From JBFLXR01 sp040757065 (lineage in GTDB: Bacteria > Pseudomonadota > Gammaproteobacteria > Burkholderiales > Gallionellaceae): DNA of 56,229 bases. The stretch spans positions 1 through 56,229 of the forward strand of contig JBFLXR010000016.1 in assembly GCA_040757065.1 (NCBI GenBank), written 5' to 3'. Shown in pieces: positions 14,771 through 22,673 of the stretch (the stretch's first letter is position 1; every line of letters begins with the position of its first letter). The position numbers and the translations under genes were made by a program. Under the pieces are notes generated by a model. That model was not told the DNA's origin. It saw nothing but the letters and a program-made list of their open reading frames with translations, and made no database searches.

Positions 14771-14984
14771 CTTATCTCCATAGTGTTTGAACGGTGTACT
14801 TCGTTTGCCAACGATTAATTTTGTTGTGCCTTACACGTATTATCCCGAATCGGTTTCGATTCGAAACCTAGCGAATTTACCAGGTGGCAGGCAGCGTGCG
14901 GGTTGCTAAGATGCGCTTGCCGAATGTGGTCGAGCCGAGTGGTGCGGCGAAGGTCGGTCAACGCTAAACAAGTGAGGAGATTTT

Positions 14985-15362
14985 ATGGGTTTGCTGGATG
15001 GGATGTTGGGGAATGCTTCGAAGATTGATCCTGCGAAGATTCAGGAGGAGTTCGCGCAGATTTTGACGCCCGGTGAGCGGGTGGAGCATGCGTATCAGTT
15101 GATTCGCGATTATTTTGTGTTTACGGATAAGCGTTTTGTTTTGGTGGATAAGCAGGGGCTGACCGGCAGTAAGGTGGATTACCATTCGATTCCGTATAAG
15201 AGCATTACGCACTTCAGTATCGAAACGGCTGGGACGTTCGATTTGGATGCGGAGTTGAAGATTTGGATTTCCGGCATGGCTGCGCCGATACAAAAGCAGT
15301 TCAATAAGAAGTTGAGTATTTACGAAGTGCAGAGTGTGCTTGCCAGCTATATTCTGAAATAG
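14985..15362 (+). CDS. Bacterial PH-domain protein, 125 aa
   Basis: A small protein of the bacterial pleckstrin-homology-like family (bPH, formerly DUF1696). The pattern is clear: GERVEHAYQLIRDYFVFTDKR, then FVLVDKQGLTGSKVDYHSI, PYKSITHFSIETAGTFD, DAELKIWISG and a terminal amphipathic helix. These domains form rings in solution, and their role is unknown. An AGGAG ribosome site precedes the ATG. It runs divergently from the cyclase-like gene. The next two plus-strand genes follow at short distances. Confidence 0.88.
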   Translation: MGLLDGMLGNASKIDPAKIQEEFAQILTPGERVEHAYQLIRDYFVFTDKRFVLVDKQGLTGSKVDYHSIPYKSITHFSIETAGTFDLDAELKIWISGMAAPIQKQFNKKLSIYEVQSVLASYILK

Positions 15363-15451
15363 GCTGTGCGTCATGTGTCGCGGGGCGGTAGTTGCGTTCC
15401 CCGCGCTATCCCGGTACATTGATTCGACCGATCTTTTGCGAGTGGATGACT

Positions 15452-15805
15452 ATGAGTGACGAACTGCAACCCGTGCCGACGGATATGCAAATGCAATCGC
15501 TGAAAAATGTGACGACGGCGGTGTATGCGCTGTATGCGTTGTCGTGGTTTTTCGGGGTGACGGCGTTGGTGGGGATTGTGCTGAATTACATTAAGCGTGA
15601 GGAGGTGGCGGGGACGTGGCTGGAGAGTCATTTCCGCTGGCAGATTCGCACGTTTTGGTTCGGGCTGTTGTGGTCGGTGGTCGGGGCGCTGCTGGTGGTG
15701 GTGCTGGTCGGGTTTGCGATTTTATTTGCGAATGCGGTGTGGCTGATTTACCGGGTGGCGAAGGGTTGGCTGAATCTGAACGACGGGAAGCCGATGCCGG
15801 TTTGA
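15452..15805 (+). CDS. DUF4870-like small membrane protein
   Basis: An inner-membrane protein of 117 residues with three hydrophobic helices (about residues 28-48, 65-90 and 90-105). ALVGIVLNYIKREEVAGTWLESHFRWQIRTFW is the characteristic loop between helix 1 and 2 of these DUF4870/YIT-like small proteins. The C-terminus reads WLIYRVAKGWLNLNDGKPM, which is strongly conserved in proteobacterial members. Its role is unknown. The start at 15452 is chosen over an ATG 6 bases earlier because of the position of the GAGTGG site. It is followed 13 bp later by a lipoprotein gene. Confidence 0.82.
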   Translation: MSDELQPVPTDMQMQSLKNVTTAVYALYALSWFFGVTALVGIVLNYIKREEVAGTWLESHFRWQIRTFWFGLLWSVVGALLVVVLVGFAILFANAVWLIYRVAKGWLNLNDGKPMPV

Positions 15806-15818
15806 GCGGGAGGGTGCG

Positions 15819-16322
15819 ATGCTAAGCAGGGGCTGGTCGGTTGTGCTGTTGGCGGGGGTGTTGAGCGCTTGCACGGGGTTGTCGCCTGCTGTGCCGGAGG
15901 GGTATGCCGGGCCGACGGCGATGCTGGCGGATACGCAGCAGACGCTGGGGCCGCGCAAGGCGAATGTGTTTTATGTCGAGGCGGTGAACGACCGGAAGGT
16001 GGCGAATAGCCGGGCCGAGGTGCTGCGGGCGAACCGCGGGCGGACTTTGTACATGCCGCCGCCGATGAAGGTGCGTGCGGTGCCGGCGCAAAGCGGGCGG
16101 TTCACGATTGCCGGTCAGGCGATGTATGCCCCTTCGCTGATGGATGCGACGCAGGTGGTGCAGGCTGTGTCGGGGACGGTGGAATTCGTCCCGGAAGCCG
16201 GGCGGCACTACGCGGTGCAGGGCGAGTTCCGCGACGGTTATGCGGCGGTGTGGGTCGAGGATACGGAGAGCCACCGTGTCGTGACGCCGAAGATCGAGTG
16301 CAAGGAAGCGGCTGCACACTGA
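15819..16322 (+). CDS. Predicted lipoprotein, 167 aa
   Basis: MLSRGWSVVLLAGVLSACTG has a lipobox LSAC with Cys18 as the lipidated residue. The mature protein is beta-rich, with GRFTIAGQAMYAPSLMDATQ, GTVEFVPEAGRHYAVQGEF and WVEDTESHRVVTPKIEC. The last two pieces resemble the strand-turn-strand ends of small envelope domains that display a ligand-binding surface. The start is preceded by GGGAGGGTGCG. It probably shares a transcript with the DUF4870-like gene and ends at a strong terminator. No named family. Confidence 0.75.
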   Translation: MLSRGWSVVLLAGVLSACTGLSPAVPEGYAGPTAMLADTQQTLGPRKANVFYVEAVNDRKVANSRAEVLRANRGRTLYMPPPMKVRAVPAQSGRFTIAGQAMYAPSLMDATQVVQAVSGTVEFVPEAGRHYAVQGEFRDGYAAVWVEDTESHRVVTPKIECKEAAAH

Positions 16323-16342
16323 AAGCGGTAAGCAAGGAGGAT

Positions 16343-16376
16343 TAAACGGGCGTCTGCGGACGCCCGTTTTGTTTGG
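16343..16376. terminator. Bidirectional terminator
   Basis: AAACGGGCGTC-TGC-GGACGCCCGTTTTG. It separates the convergent lipoprotein gene (ends 16322) and selD (ends 16380). Confidence 0.9.
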
Positions 16377-16379
16377 GGT

Positions 16380-17423
16380 TTATTCTACGGTGATGCGCAC
16401 AGCGCCGGTTTCGAGTTCGCCGATGGTGCAGGCGTCGCCGAAGCCGGCTGCGCGGAAGCGTTCGAGGATGTCGGGGGCTTCCTCCGGGCGGCAGGCGATG
16501 AGCAGGCCGCCGCTGGTTTGCGGGTCGGTGAGCAGGTTTTGCTGGCATTGGGCAATGCGGGGGGCGAGGGTGACGGCTTCGCCGTAGCTTTGCCAGTTGC
16601 GGGCGGAGGCGCCGGTGACGGCGCCTTGGCGGGCGAGTTCGACGGCTTCGGCGATCAGGGGCAGCCGGTCGAAGTCGAGCTGGGCGCCGAGTTTTGCGCC
16701 GCGGCACATTTCCAGCAGGTGGCCGAGCAGGCCGAAGCCGGTGACGTCGGTCATGGCATGGACGCCGTCGCGTTCGGCCAGTTCGGCGCCGATGCGGTTA
16801 AGCTGGGTGGTGTGGTGCAGCATGGTGCGGTAGCCTTCTGCGCTGAGGGTGCCTTTTTTGAGGGCGGCGCTGAGGATGCCGATGCCGAGCGGTTTGCCGA
16901 GGATGAGGATGTCGCCCGGCTGGGCGCGGTCGTTGCGTTTGGTGTGTTGCGGGTGGACGACGCCGAGGGCGACGAGGCCGTAAATCGGTTCGGGGGCGTC
17001 GATGGAGTGGCCGCCCGCGATGGGAATGCCGGCTGCTTTGCAGACGTCTGCACCGCCTTCGAGGATGCGGCGGATGGTTTCCACCGGCAGTTTGCCGACC
17101 GGCATGCCGACGATGGCGAGGGCGAGTATCGGTTTGCCGCCCATGGCGTAGACGTCGGAGAGGGCGTTGGTGGCGGCGATGCGGCCGAAGTCGTACGGGT
17201 CGTCGACGATGGGCATGAAGAAGTCGGTGGTGGCGACGATGGCTTGTTGGTCGTTGAGCCGGTAGACGGCGGCATCGTCGCTGTTTTCCGTGCCGACCAG
17301 CAGGTCGGCGAAGGGCTGTGCGGCGGGCATGGTCGCCAGAATGTCGGAGAGGACGGCCGGTGCGATTTTGCAGCCGCAGCCGCCGCCGTGCGAGAGTTGG
17401 GTGAGTTTGATTTCGCTGTTCAT
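16380..17423 (-). CDS. selD: Selenophosphate synthetase
   Basis: It makes selenophosphate from selenide and ATP, the selenium donor for selenocysteine and for 2-selenouridine in tRNA. The N-terminus reads LTQLSHGGGCGCKIAP; Cys16 and Lys19 correspond to the catalytic Cys17 and Lys20 of E. coli, so this is a Cys-type, not a selenocysteine-type, enzyme. The AIRS-like ATP-binding domain follows (TTDFFMPIVDDPYDFGRIAA, then GGHSIDAPEPIYGLV). A 347-residue length is standard. It is divergent from mnmH, 57 bp apart, so both could share a regulatory region. Whether selA/selB exist elsewhere is not visible. Confidence 0.97.
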   Translation of the reverse strand: MNSEIKLTQLSHGGGCGCKIAPAVLSDILATMPAAQPFADLLVGTENSDDAAVYRLNDQQAIVATTDFFMPIVDDPYDFGRIAATNALSDVYAMGGKPILALAIVGMPVGKLPVETIRRILEGGADVCKAAGIPIAGGHSIDAPEPIYGLVALGVVHPQHTKRNDRAQPGDILILGKPLGIGILSAALKKGTLSAEGYRTMLHHTTQLNRIGAELAERDGVHAMTDVTGFGLLGHLLEMCRGAKLGAQLDFDRLPLIAEAVELARQGAVTGASARNWQSYGEAVTLAPRIAQCQQNLLTDPQTSGGLLIACRPEEAPDILERFRAAGFGDACTIGELETGAVRITVE

Positions 17424-17480
17424 ACGGTTCTTTCGGTTGCTGGTATGATACTACCGCTGGCTTGAACGGGATATGTTGCC

Positions 17481-18536
17481 ATGAAAGATTACATGCTCGC
17501 CAATGTGGCGCAGTTGAGCGAATTCGATGCGCTGATCGACGTGCGCTCGCCCAGCGAGTTCGCCGAGGATCATTTGCCCGGTGCGATCAATTTGCCGGTG
17601 CTGGACGACGAACAGCGCGCCCGCGTGGGGACGCTGTACAGTCAAGTGTCGCCCTTCGAAGCCAAGAAGCTGGGTGCGGCGCTGATCGCGCGCAATATCG
17701 CCGACCATCTGGAACAGCATTTGCTCGACCGTCCGAAAAGCTGGCGTCCTTTGGTGTATTGCTGGCGCGGCGGTAAGCGCAGCGGTTCGCTGACGCATAT
17801 TTTGCGGGAAATCGGTTGGGATGCCTGCCGCTTGGATGGCGGATATAAGACGTTCCGCCGCACGGTGATTGCCGATCTGCATGCCAAGCCTTCGGCCTTT
17901 CAGTGGCGGGTGCTGTGCGGCCCCACCGGCAGCGGCAAGAGTCGTCTGCTGCGCGCGCTGGAAGCGGCCGGGGAGCAAGTGCTCGATCTGGAGGCGCTGG
18001 CGGCGCACCGCGGTTCGCTGCTCGGGCATTTGCCGGGACAGGGGCAGCCGGCGCAGAAATGGTTCGAGACGCTGGTGTGGAGCAAGCTGCGCCAGTTCAG
18101 TGCGGCGCGCCCGGTGTATGTGGAGGCGGAAAGCCGTAAGGTGGGGGCCTTGCATGTGCCGGAGAGTGTGTTGAATGCGATGTACGTTGCACCTTGTCTG
18201 CGGCTGGAAACGCCGTTGCCGGTGCGGGTGGCGCTGCTGAAAGAGGAATACGCGCATTTTCTCGCGCAGCCGGATTTGCTGAAACAGGCGCTGCGTCCGC
18301 TGGTCGTCCGCTACGGGCGGGAGCGGGTTGCGGAGTGGGATGCCAAAGCCGATGCGGGCGATTGGGACGGGCTGGTGGAGGCGTTGCTGGTGCAGCATTA
18401 CGATCCGGCCTATACCCGTTCGATGCAGCAGCACTACCCGCAACTGGATGTCGGCGCGACCTTGCAGCCGGAGGGCGCCGGCGAGCCAGCCTTTTCCCGG
18501 CTGGCGGCAGGGCTAAGCGCCGCAGTCTCGCTTTAG
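17481..18536 (+). CDS. mnmH: tRNA 2-selenouridine synthase
   Basis: It replaces sulphur by selenium at the wobble mnm5s2U of several tRNAs, using SelD-made selenophosphate, through a geranylated intermediate. The N-terminal rhodanese domain (about residues 1-125) starts FDALIDVRSPSEFAEDHLPGA and has the active-site Cys in YCWRGGKRSG. The C-terminal P-loop domain has GPTGSGKSRLL, followed by the DLEALAAHRGSLLG motif. The 351-residue length is typical. It faces away from selD, a pairing commonly seen in proteobacteria, which supports the assignment. Confidence 0.95.
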   Translation: MKDYMLANVAQLSEFDALIDVRSPSEFAEDHLPGAINLPVLDDEQRARVGTLYSQVSPFEAKKLGAALIARNIADHLEQHLLDRPKSWRPLVYCWRGGKRSGSLTHILREIGWDACRLDGGYKTFRRTVIADLHAKPSAFQWRVLCGPTGSGKSRLLRALEAAGEQVLDLEALAAHRGSLLGHLPGQGQPAQKWFETLVWSKLRQFSAARPVYVEAESRKVGALHVPESVLNAMYVAPCLRLETPLPVRVALLKEEYAHFLAQPDLLKQALRPLVVRYGRERVAEWDAKADAGDWDGLVEALLVQHYDPAYTRSMQQHYPQLDVGATLQPEGAGEPAFSRLAAGLSAAVSL

Positions 18537-18542
18537 AATGCG

Positions 18543-18761
18543 TTAACGCGCCTTAATCTGAATCGAACGTGCTTTCCACGCCCAGCGGGGGTTGTGTTCG
18601 TTGCGGGCGGCATACTCGGCGCAGGCGCGTACATCCTCCGCATGCAGGCAGGGGTGAATCTGCAGAATTTCCGCTTCGCTTTTGCCTTGCATCAGGAGTT
18701 CCACCACATCGTAAAGGCTGATGCAGTGACTGCCCGGCGCATTCGCTGGCGTGATGGACAT
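18543..18761 (-). CDS. DUF433-family small protein
   Basis: A 72-residue protein whose centre (SLYDVVELLMQGKSEAEILQIHPCLHAEDVRACAEYAARNE) matches the DUF433 helix-turn-helix pattern: a helix, G-x-s-x-x-EI, hP-L-x-x-xDV, and A-x-x-YA. DUF433 proteins often act as antitoxins with a downstream PIN-like toxin. None is seen here, since the minus-strand neighbour beyond 18543 is mnmH on the opposite strand. The usual N-terminal G-x-P-x-I-x-GTRI motif is also missing. It may be a solitary DNA-binding relative. The C-terminus ends in a basic tail. Confidence 0.7.
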   Translation of the reverse strand: MSITPANAPGSHCISLYDVVELLMQGKSEAEILQIHPCLHAEDVRACAEYAARNEHNPRWAWKARSIQIKAR

Positions 18762-18946
18762 GGTACGGCTCCGAAGGAAGGTACCCGGTTACTATAAAGA
18801 ACCCGCTCCGAAACAACAAGAATTTTCCGCTAGGCGGCAACGAAAGATTTTGCTATAGAATTTTGCTGTCCGCCGGTGCGAATTTCGGTCTAAAATGGCG
18901 CTAACTATAGAATTCGGCGATCCGCATGGATTGCTCATGGAGTGCA

Positions 18947-19792
18947 ATGAGTCCCGCAATCAATCTCCGAGAGGCCGTCGGTCGTCTCGATACCCTGCCT
19001 GCGATGCCGCAAATCGCCCAGAAAATTCTCGCTCTCGATCTGGACAGCGAAAAGGGCGAACAGGAGTTGGTGCGCCTGATCGAGCAGGATCCGCAAATTT
19101 CCGCACGCCTGATCGGCATGGCGAACACTTCCGCTTTCAGTTCGAATCGCAAAGTGGCCTCTGCAGTGGATGCGATTATGCTGATCGGGCTGACGCGTAC
19201 TCGCTCGGTGGCGCTGAGCATTGCGCTGATGTCGTCGCTGGTGGGGCAGCATAAAGGCAAGCTGGATAAGCAACGGTTGTGGACGCACGGCTTCGGCATC
19301 GTGGCTATCATGCGCGTAATCGCCGGCCATATGCACCGTTCGGCCCGGCCGAGCGACGAAGAGCTTCATTTGGCGGGCATGCTGCACGACATCGGCTATA
19401 TGGTGCTGGAGCACATTGCACCCGAGCTGAGCGACGCACTGCATACCCAACTGGAAGCCCACCCGGAACGGCCGGTCACCGAGGTCGAGGCCGAAGTGAT
19501 CGACATAGGTCATGCCGAGCTGGGGGCCGAGCTTGCGCGTCAGTGGAATTTGCCGGAGGAGATCGAGGCGGTGCTGCGTTACCATCACCGGCCCTACGAT
19601 CAGGCGGCGGAAGCGGCTTGGCCGCTGGCTAATCTGGTGCATTTGTCGGAAAAGCTGATGCCTTCCTACGGGATGACCGAATTCGTGGTGCCGGAAATCG
19701 CGCCCAGCGAGTGGGAGGCGATCGGCATTGAACCGGACGAAGCCGAGACGCTGGTTCTGCAAGTCAATGAAGTCATCGGCGCTCTGGGCTGA
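18947..19792 (+). CDS. HDOD-domain signalling protein
   Basis: A stand-alone HDOD protein of 281 residues. LDTLPAMPQIAQKILALDLD and VRLIEQDPQISARLIGMANT are the family start. The HD-like core has lost full metal binding in part, but MLHDIGYMVLEH, IGHAELGAELARQW and VLRYHHRPY are present. HDOD proteins act in c-di-GMP-linked signalling and in stress regulation, often as protein scaffolds. ATG 18947 has GGAG 5 nt upstream. A 27-nt longer frame start at 18926 is possible. It is followed by a second HDOD gene 148 bp downstream. Confidence 0.92.
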   Translation: MSPAINLREAVGRLDTLPAMPQIAQKILALDLDSEKGEQELVRLIEQDPQISARLIGMANTSAFSSNRKVASAVDAIMLIGLTRTRSVALSIALMSSLVGQHKGKLDKQRLWTHGFGIVAIMRVIAGHMHRSARPSDEELHLAGMLHDIGYMVLEHIAPELSDALHTQLEAHPERPVTEVEAEVIDIGHAELGAELARQWNLPEEIEAVLRYHHRPYDQAAEAAWPLANLVHLSEKLMPSYGMTEFVVPEIAPSEWEAIGIEPDEAETLVLQVNEVIGALG

Positions 19793-19940
19793 TTCCGCGC
19801 GTCCGCATACCCCTGATCGATGCAGGGTTTCCCTAAGCTTTTTGCCGCCAGTCCGCGAAAAACTTCGCTGCATGCGCAAGACTTGTGGTAAAAATACCGC
19901 TTGGAAAAAATCGCACTAAAACGATAAGAAGGGGCTGCAA

Positions 19941-20819
19941 ATGGGAGACTTGCATACCGCATCCGGGACGTCGGCCTCGGAGTTGGTTGCCGAACAAATC
20001 GTGCGCAGCATCGGCATTCCGCCGTGCCCGGAAATTTTGATTACCGCCGTGCGTGAGGTCGGGCGCAAGAATATGAATCCCCAGCGGCTGGTCGATCTGA
20101 TGAGTCGCGACGCCGGATTGGCCGCCCCCCTGCTGAAATTGTGCAATACCCGGCTCGGCCAGAGCGGGCGGAAACTCTCTTCGGTGCAAGAGGCGGTCGA
20201 GGCGGTCGGCCTCGACGAGGCCATTATTCTGGTGCAAACGGTGGCGATGCAGCAAAGTATCGAGCCGAATACGCAACGCTTCGAAAAATTCTGGGAACGC
20301 TCGGCGCTGACCGCGCGCGCCGCCGAGAAACTGGCCTCCCGCGTGCCGGGCGCCGCCCCGCAGGATGCCTATATCACCGCCCTGTTCCACGATTGCGGCG
20401 TGCCGGTGATGATGCTGAAATTTCCCGATTACCGCGAGCGCCTGATGCGCGAATGCACGGAAGGGCGCTTTATTCACCGCGTCGAAGACCACCATTACGC
20501 AACCGACCACGCCGTGGTCGGGCATTTGCTGGCGCGTACCTGGCAACTGCCGCCGCACGTGTGCAAGGCCATTTTGCATCATCACGACCAAACGATTTTC
20601 GAAGAATGCGTCGGTCACCAGCCAGTGGTTTGTCATCTCATTGCGCTGATCCATATGGCCGAATGCGTGGTGGACGAATACCTCTGCAAAAAGCCCGACG
20701 AATGGCTGCATTTCAGCCAGCCGGTGCTGAGCTTTCTCGAACTCGACGAATCGGAGTTCGAGGTCATCAAGCACGACATGCTCGCCTACCTCAACGGCGA
20801 GTGGAGCGGGAACGCATAG
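19941..20819 (+). CDS. Second HDOD-domain protein
   Basis: A 292-residue HDOD protein with family landmarks IGIPPCPEILITAVREV, LMSRDAGLAAPLLKLCNTR and ALFHDCGVPVMMLKFPDYR, and a metal-type cluster VEDHHYATDHAVVGHLL, with ILHHHDQTIF further on. It is clearly paralogous to its upstream neighbour but diverged. The tandem suggests duplication and partial specialisation. It ends just before a GC-rich hairpin. Output is not predictable; no enzymatic domain is fused. Confidence 0.92.
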   Translation: MGDLHTASGTSASELVAEQIVRSIGIPPCPEILITAVREVGRKNMNPQRLVDLMSRDAGLAAPLLKLCNTRLGQSGRKLSSVQEAVEAVGLDEAIILVQTVAMQQSIEPNTQRFEKFWERSALTARAAEKLASRVPGAAPQDAYITALFHDCGVPVMMLKFPDYRERLMRECTEGRFIHRVEDHHYATDHAVVGHLLARTWQLPPHVCKAILHHHDQTIFEECVGHQPVVCHLIALIHMAECVVDEYLCKKPDEWLHFSQPVLSFLELDESEFEVIKHDMLAYLNGEWSGNA

Positions 20820-20823
20820 CTCA

Positions 20824-20843
20824 CGGGGGCGTGTTCGCCCCCG
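20824..20843. terminator. GC-rich hairpin between convergent genes
   Basis: CGGGGGCG-tgtt-CGCCCCCG, 8-bp perfect arms, between the HDOD stop at 20819 and the minus-strand stop at 20848. There is no long T-run, so termination is probable but not certain. Confidence 0.6.
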
Positions 20844-20847
20844 GTCT

Positions 20848-21387
20848 TCAATCGGTAATGATACCCAGCCTGCGGAACTTCTCTTCTTTCAGCATGCTGT
20901 AGTAAGTGTGGTTGCCGATGTTGCCGCAAATCAGCATAAGGACGAAATACCAACCCGCTAATTGGTCTGCAAGCGGTGTTTTAGACATAATCAGATAGCC
21001 GATTCCGGCGAACGGCACCAGAAAGAGCATGTAGCCGATCATTTGACCAAGCATGTTCTTAGAGATCATCCAGAACGGGGCGAAGAAAAAGGCAGCGGTA
21101 TTCCAGTCGCCGGAAACAGACTTGCCGCCGTTGGCGTCATAAGCCAGAAAGAGTTTCTGGTAATACGGCGACATTTCCTGCCAGCCTTCCGGGTCGGGGA
21201 TCTCCAGGGCTTGCTTGACACGCTTTCTTTTTTCGAGCTGATCGGTTTTTCCAGAATTCTCTAAAGTGGCGGGTACTTCTTCAGGGTCTTTCAGTTGCAC
21301 CCCGCAATAGCCGCAGAACGTTTCCAGTCCGTTGTGTCCGGCGCCGCAGCCCGGGCAGATTAATTCGTTTGTTTCGCTCATAGTCAT
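20848..21387 (-). CDS. Zinc-ribbon DUF2628-like membrane protein
   Basis: A 179-residue protein. An N-terminal zinc ribbon (LICPGCGAG...FCGYCGVQL) is followed by a charged linker, then EMSPYYQKLFLAYDANGG and WNTAAFFFAPFWMISKNM, a DUF2628-type aromatic motif. Two or three membrane helices come next (about residues 112-165). It is the most downstream member of a minus-strand cluster that starts with the SPFH protein. The related 151-residue gene just upstream has the same layout. The role is unknown; a membrane-bound accessory to the SPFH protein is an inference from context. Confidence 0.8.
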   Translation of the reverse strand: MTMSETNELICPGCGAGHNGLETFCGYCGVQLKDPEEVPATLENSGKTDQLEKRKRVKQALEIPDPEGWQEMSPYYQKLFLAYDANGGKSVSGDWNTAAFFFAPFWMISKNMLGQMIGYMLFLVPFAGIGYLIMSKTPLADQLAGWYFVLMLICGNIGNHTYYSMLKEEKFRRLGIITD

Positions 21388-21408
21388 TTTTCCTGTTTTT
21401 GATGAGGT

Positions 21409-21864
21409 TCAGTTGACGGCGCGTAAGCGCAGCTGATGCTTGTAGTTGAAGTAGGTGCCAAAGCCTCCGGCATACAGCATGATGAGGAACAGTCCGCCGA
21501 CCGGTGCATCGTACAGTGCGCAGAATATTAAAAAGAGATTGAGCATTAAGGCATGAATCACCATGCCTTTTGCCAGAAACCAGAGCCAATTGCCGAAGAA
21601 GGCGGCCCAGTTCCAGTGAAACAAATAGCTGCCGCCGCTGCGGTCGAGTTCGCCGAAAGCGGCCTGGTAGTAGGGCGACATGCCGAGCCAGCCCGAACGC
21701 GACGAAGCGGGGTCGGCAAGCTGCGCGACGACGAAGGGTTGCGCGCCTTGTACGCCGGGGAAGGCATAAGTTGCTGCTTGCGCCGCGAGCGGCAGTGCGG
21801 TGCCGCAGTATTCGCAGAGCGTAAGATGGGCGGAGCTATCCGCGCCGCATTTTGTGCATTCCAT
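21409..21864 (-). CDS. Zinc-ribbon DUF2628-like membrane protein, paralogue
   Basis: A 151-residue protein. MECTKCGAD...TLCEYCGTALP is the zinc ribbon, then an Ala/Gln-rich linker, then GMSPYYQAAFGELDRSGG and WNWAAFFGNWLWFLAKGM, followed by two hydrophobic helices. It shares MSPYYQ-x-x-F, the D-x-(S/N)GG turn and the W-N-x-AAFF string with the next gene downstream, so the pair arose by duplication. A 21-bp gap separates them, and the operon is tightly packed. Confidence 0.8.
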   Translation of the reverse strand: MECTKCGADSSAHLTLCEYCGTALPLAAQAATYAFPGVQGAQPFVVAQLADPASSRSGWLGMSPYYQAAFGELDRSGGSYLFHWNWAAFFGNWLWFLAKGMVIHALMLNLFLIFCALYDAPVGGLFLIMLYAGGFGTYFNYKHQLRLRAVN

Positions 21865-21873
21865 GTGCTTTCC

Positions 21874-22662
21874 TTACAGTGTGCTGCGCGCCGCCTTGAT
21901 GGCATCTTCGCGCAGGCCGAGCAGGCTGAGCGCTTCGCGCGTCTTACTCAGCAGACGGTCAAGGTGCTGGGCTTCGGGCAGTTCGCCGAGCGTTTGGCAC
22001 TCGGTATGCAGGCCGCGCAAGACGTTCAGCACATCGCTGTCGTGGCCTTCCGTGCCGGGTAGGGTTTCGGCAGCGGCGAATTGCACCGCCTCGCGCAGCG
22101 CAGCGATTTCTCGGATCAGCGGCTTGCAGGCTTCCGCCGGGTGCAGGCTGACATGGCTGTAGAGCGTTTCGACGGCCTGCCGTAGTTGCTGGTGTCCGGC
22201 ACGCTGTACTCTGCGTTCGGCTGCCAGCGAATCGACATGGCCCGCACCGATTTTCCCGGCGGCGGCGATCAGGAAGAACAGCAAGAACCAGATCAGGTGA
22301 AACACCGCCAGCGAGATCGGTGAGCCGAGCGTAAAGCCGGCGATTTCATAAGTCTGGCTGCCCAGCCCGCTCAGCAGGCTGACGCCGAGCACTCCGGCGG
22401 CATACAGCAGCGGCAGCGTTTGCATGCCGAGACCGAAAGCGAAGGCGGCGCTTTTGCTGCTGTTACCGCTGCGACTGTGGTAGAGCGGAAAGACGAACAG
22501 CGTAGTTTCCGCGAACAGCAGTGCGACCAGCGACAGCCAGAAGGGTGCGCCTTTGGGGGAGGCGGCCGGATAGGCCAGCAGGGCGACTGCCGCCGTGACG
22601 ACGAGGGTGGCGGTCAGCATGGCTGCGATGATGAGTGTGTTGCCGCGTTGAGTGGATTGCAT
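21874..22662 (-). CDS. Polytopic membrane protein with coiled C-terminus
   Basis: A 262-residue protein with four hydrophobic helices in the first half (about residues 10-35, 38-60, 72-100 and 115-135). The cytoplasmic C-terminal half is helical and charged (SLAAERRVQRAGHQQLRQA and LPEAQHLDRLLSKTREAL), probably a coiled coil. No named family. GAGG lies 7 nt before the ATG at 22662. The frame is open to 22692 but that would overlap the SPFH gene. The position between the SPFH gene and two zinc-ribbon membrane genes suggests a joint function. Confidence 0.72.
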   Translation of the reverse strand: MQSTQRGNTLIIAAMLTATLVVTAAVALLAYPAASPKGAPFWLSLVALLFAETTLFVFPLYHSRSGNSSKSAAFAFGLGMQTLPLLYAAGVLGVSLLSGLGSQTYEIAGFTLGSPISLAVFHLIWFLLFFLIAAAGKIGAGHVDSLAAERRVQRAGHQQLRQAVETLYSHVSLHPAEACKPLIREIAALREAVQFAAAETLPGTEGHDSDVLNVLRGLHTECQTLGELPEAQHLDRLLSKTREALSLLGLREDAIKAARSTL

Positions 22663-22673
22663 GGTGACGAACC

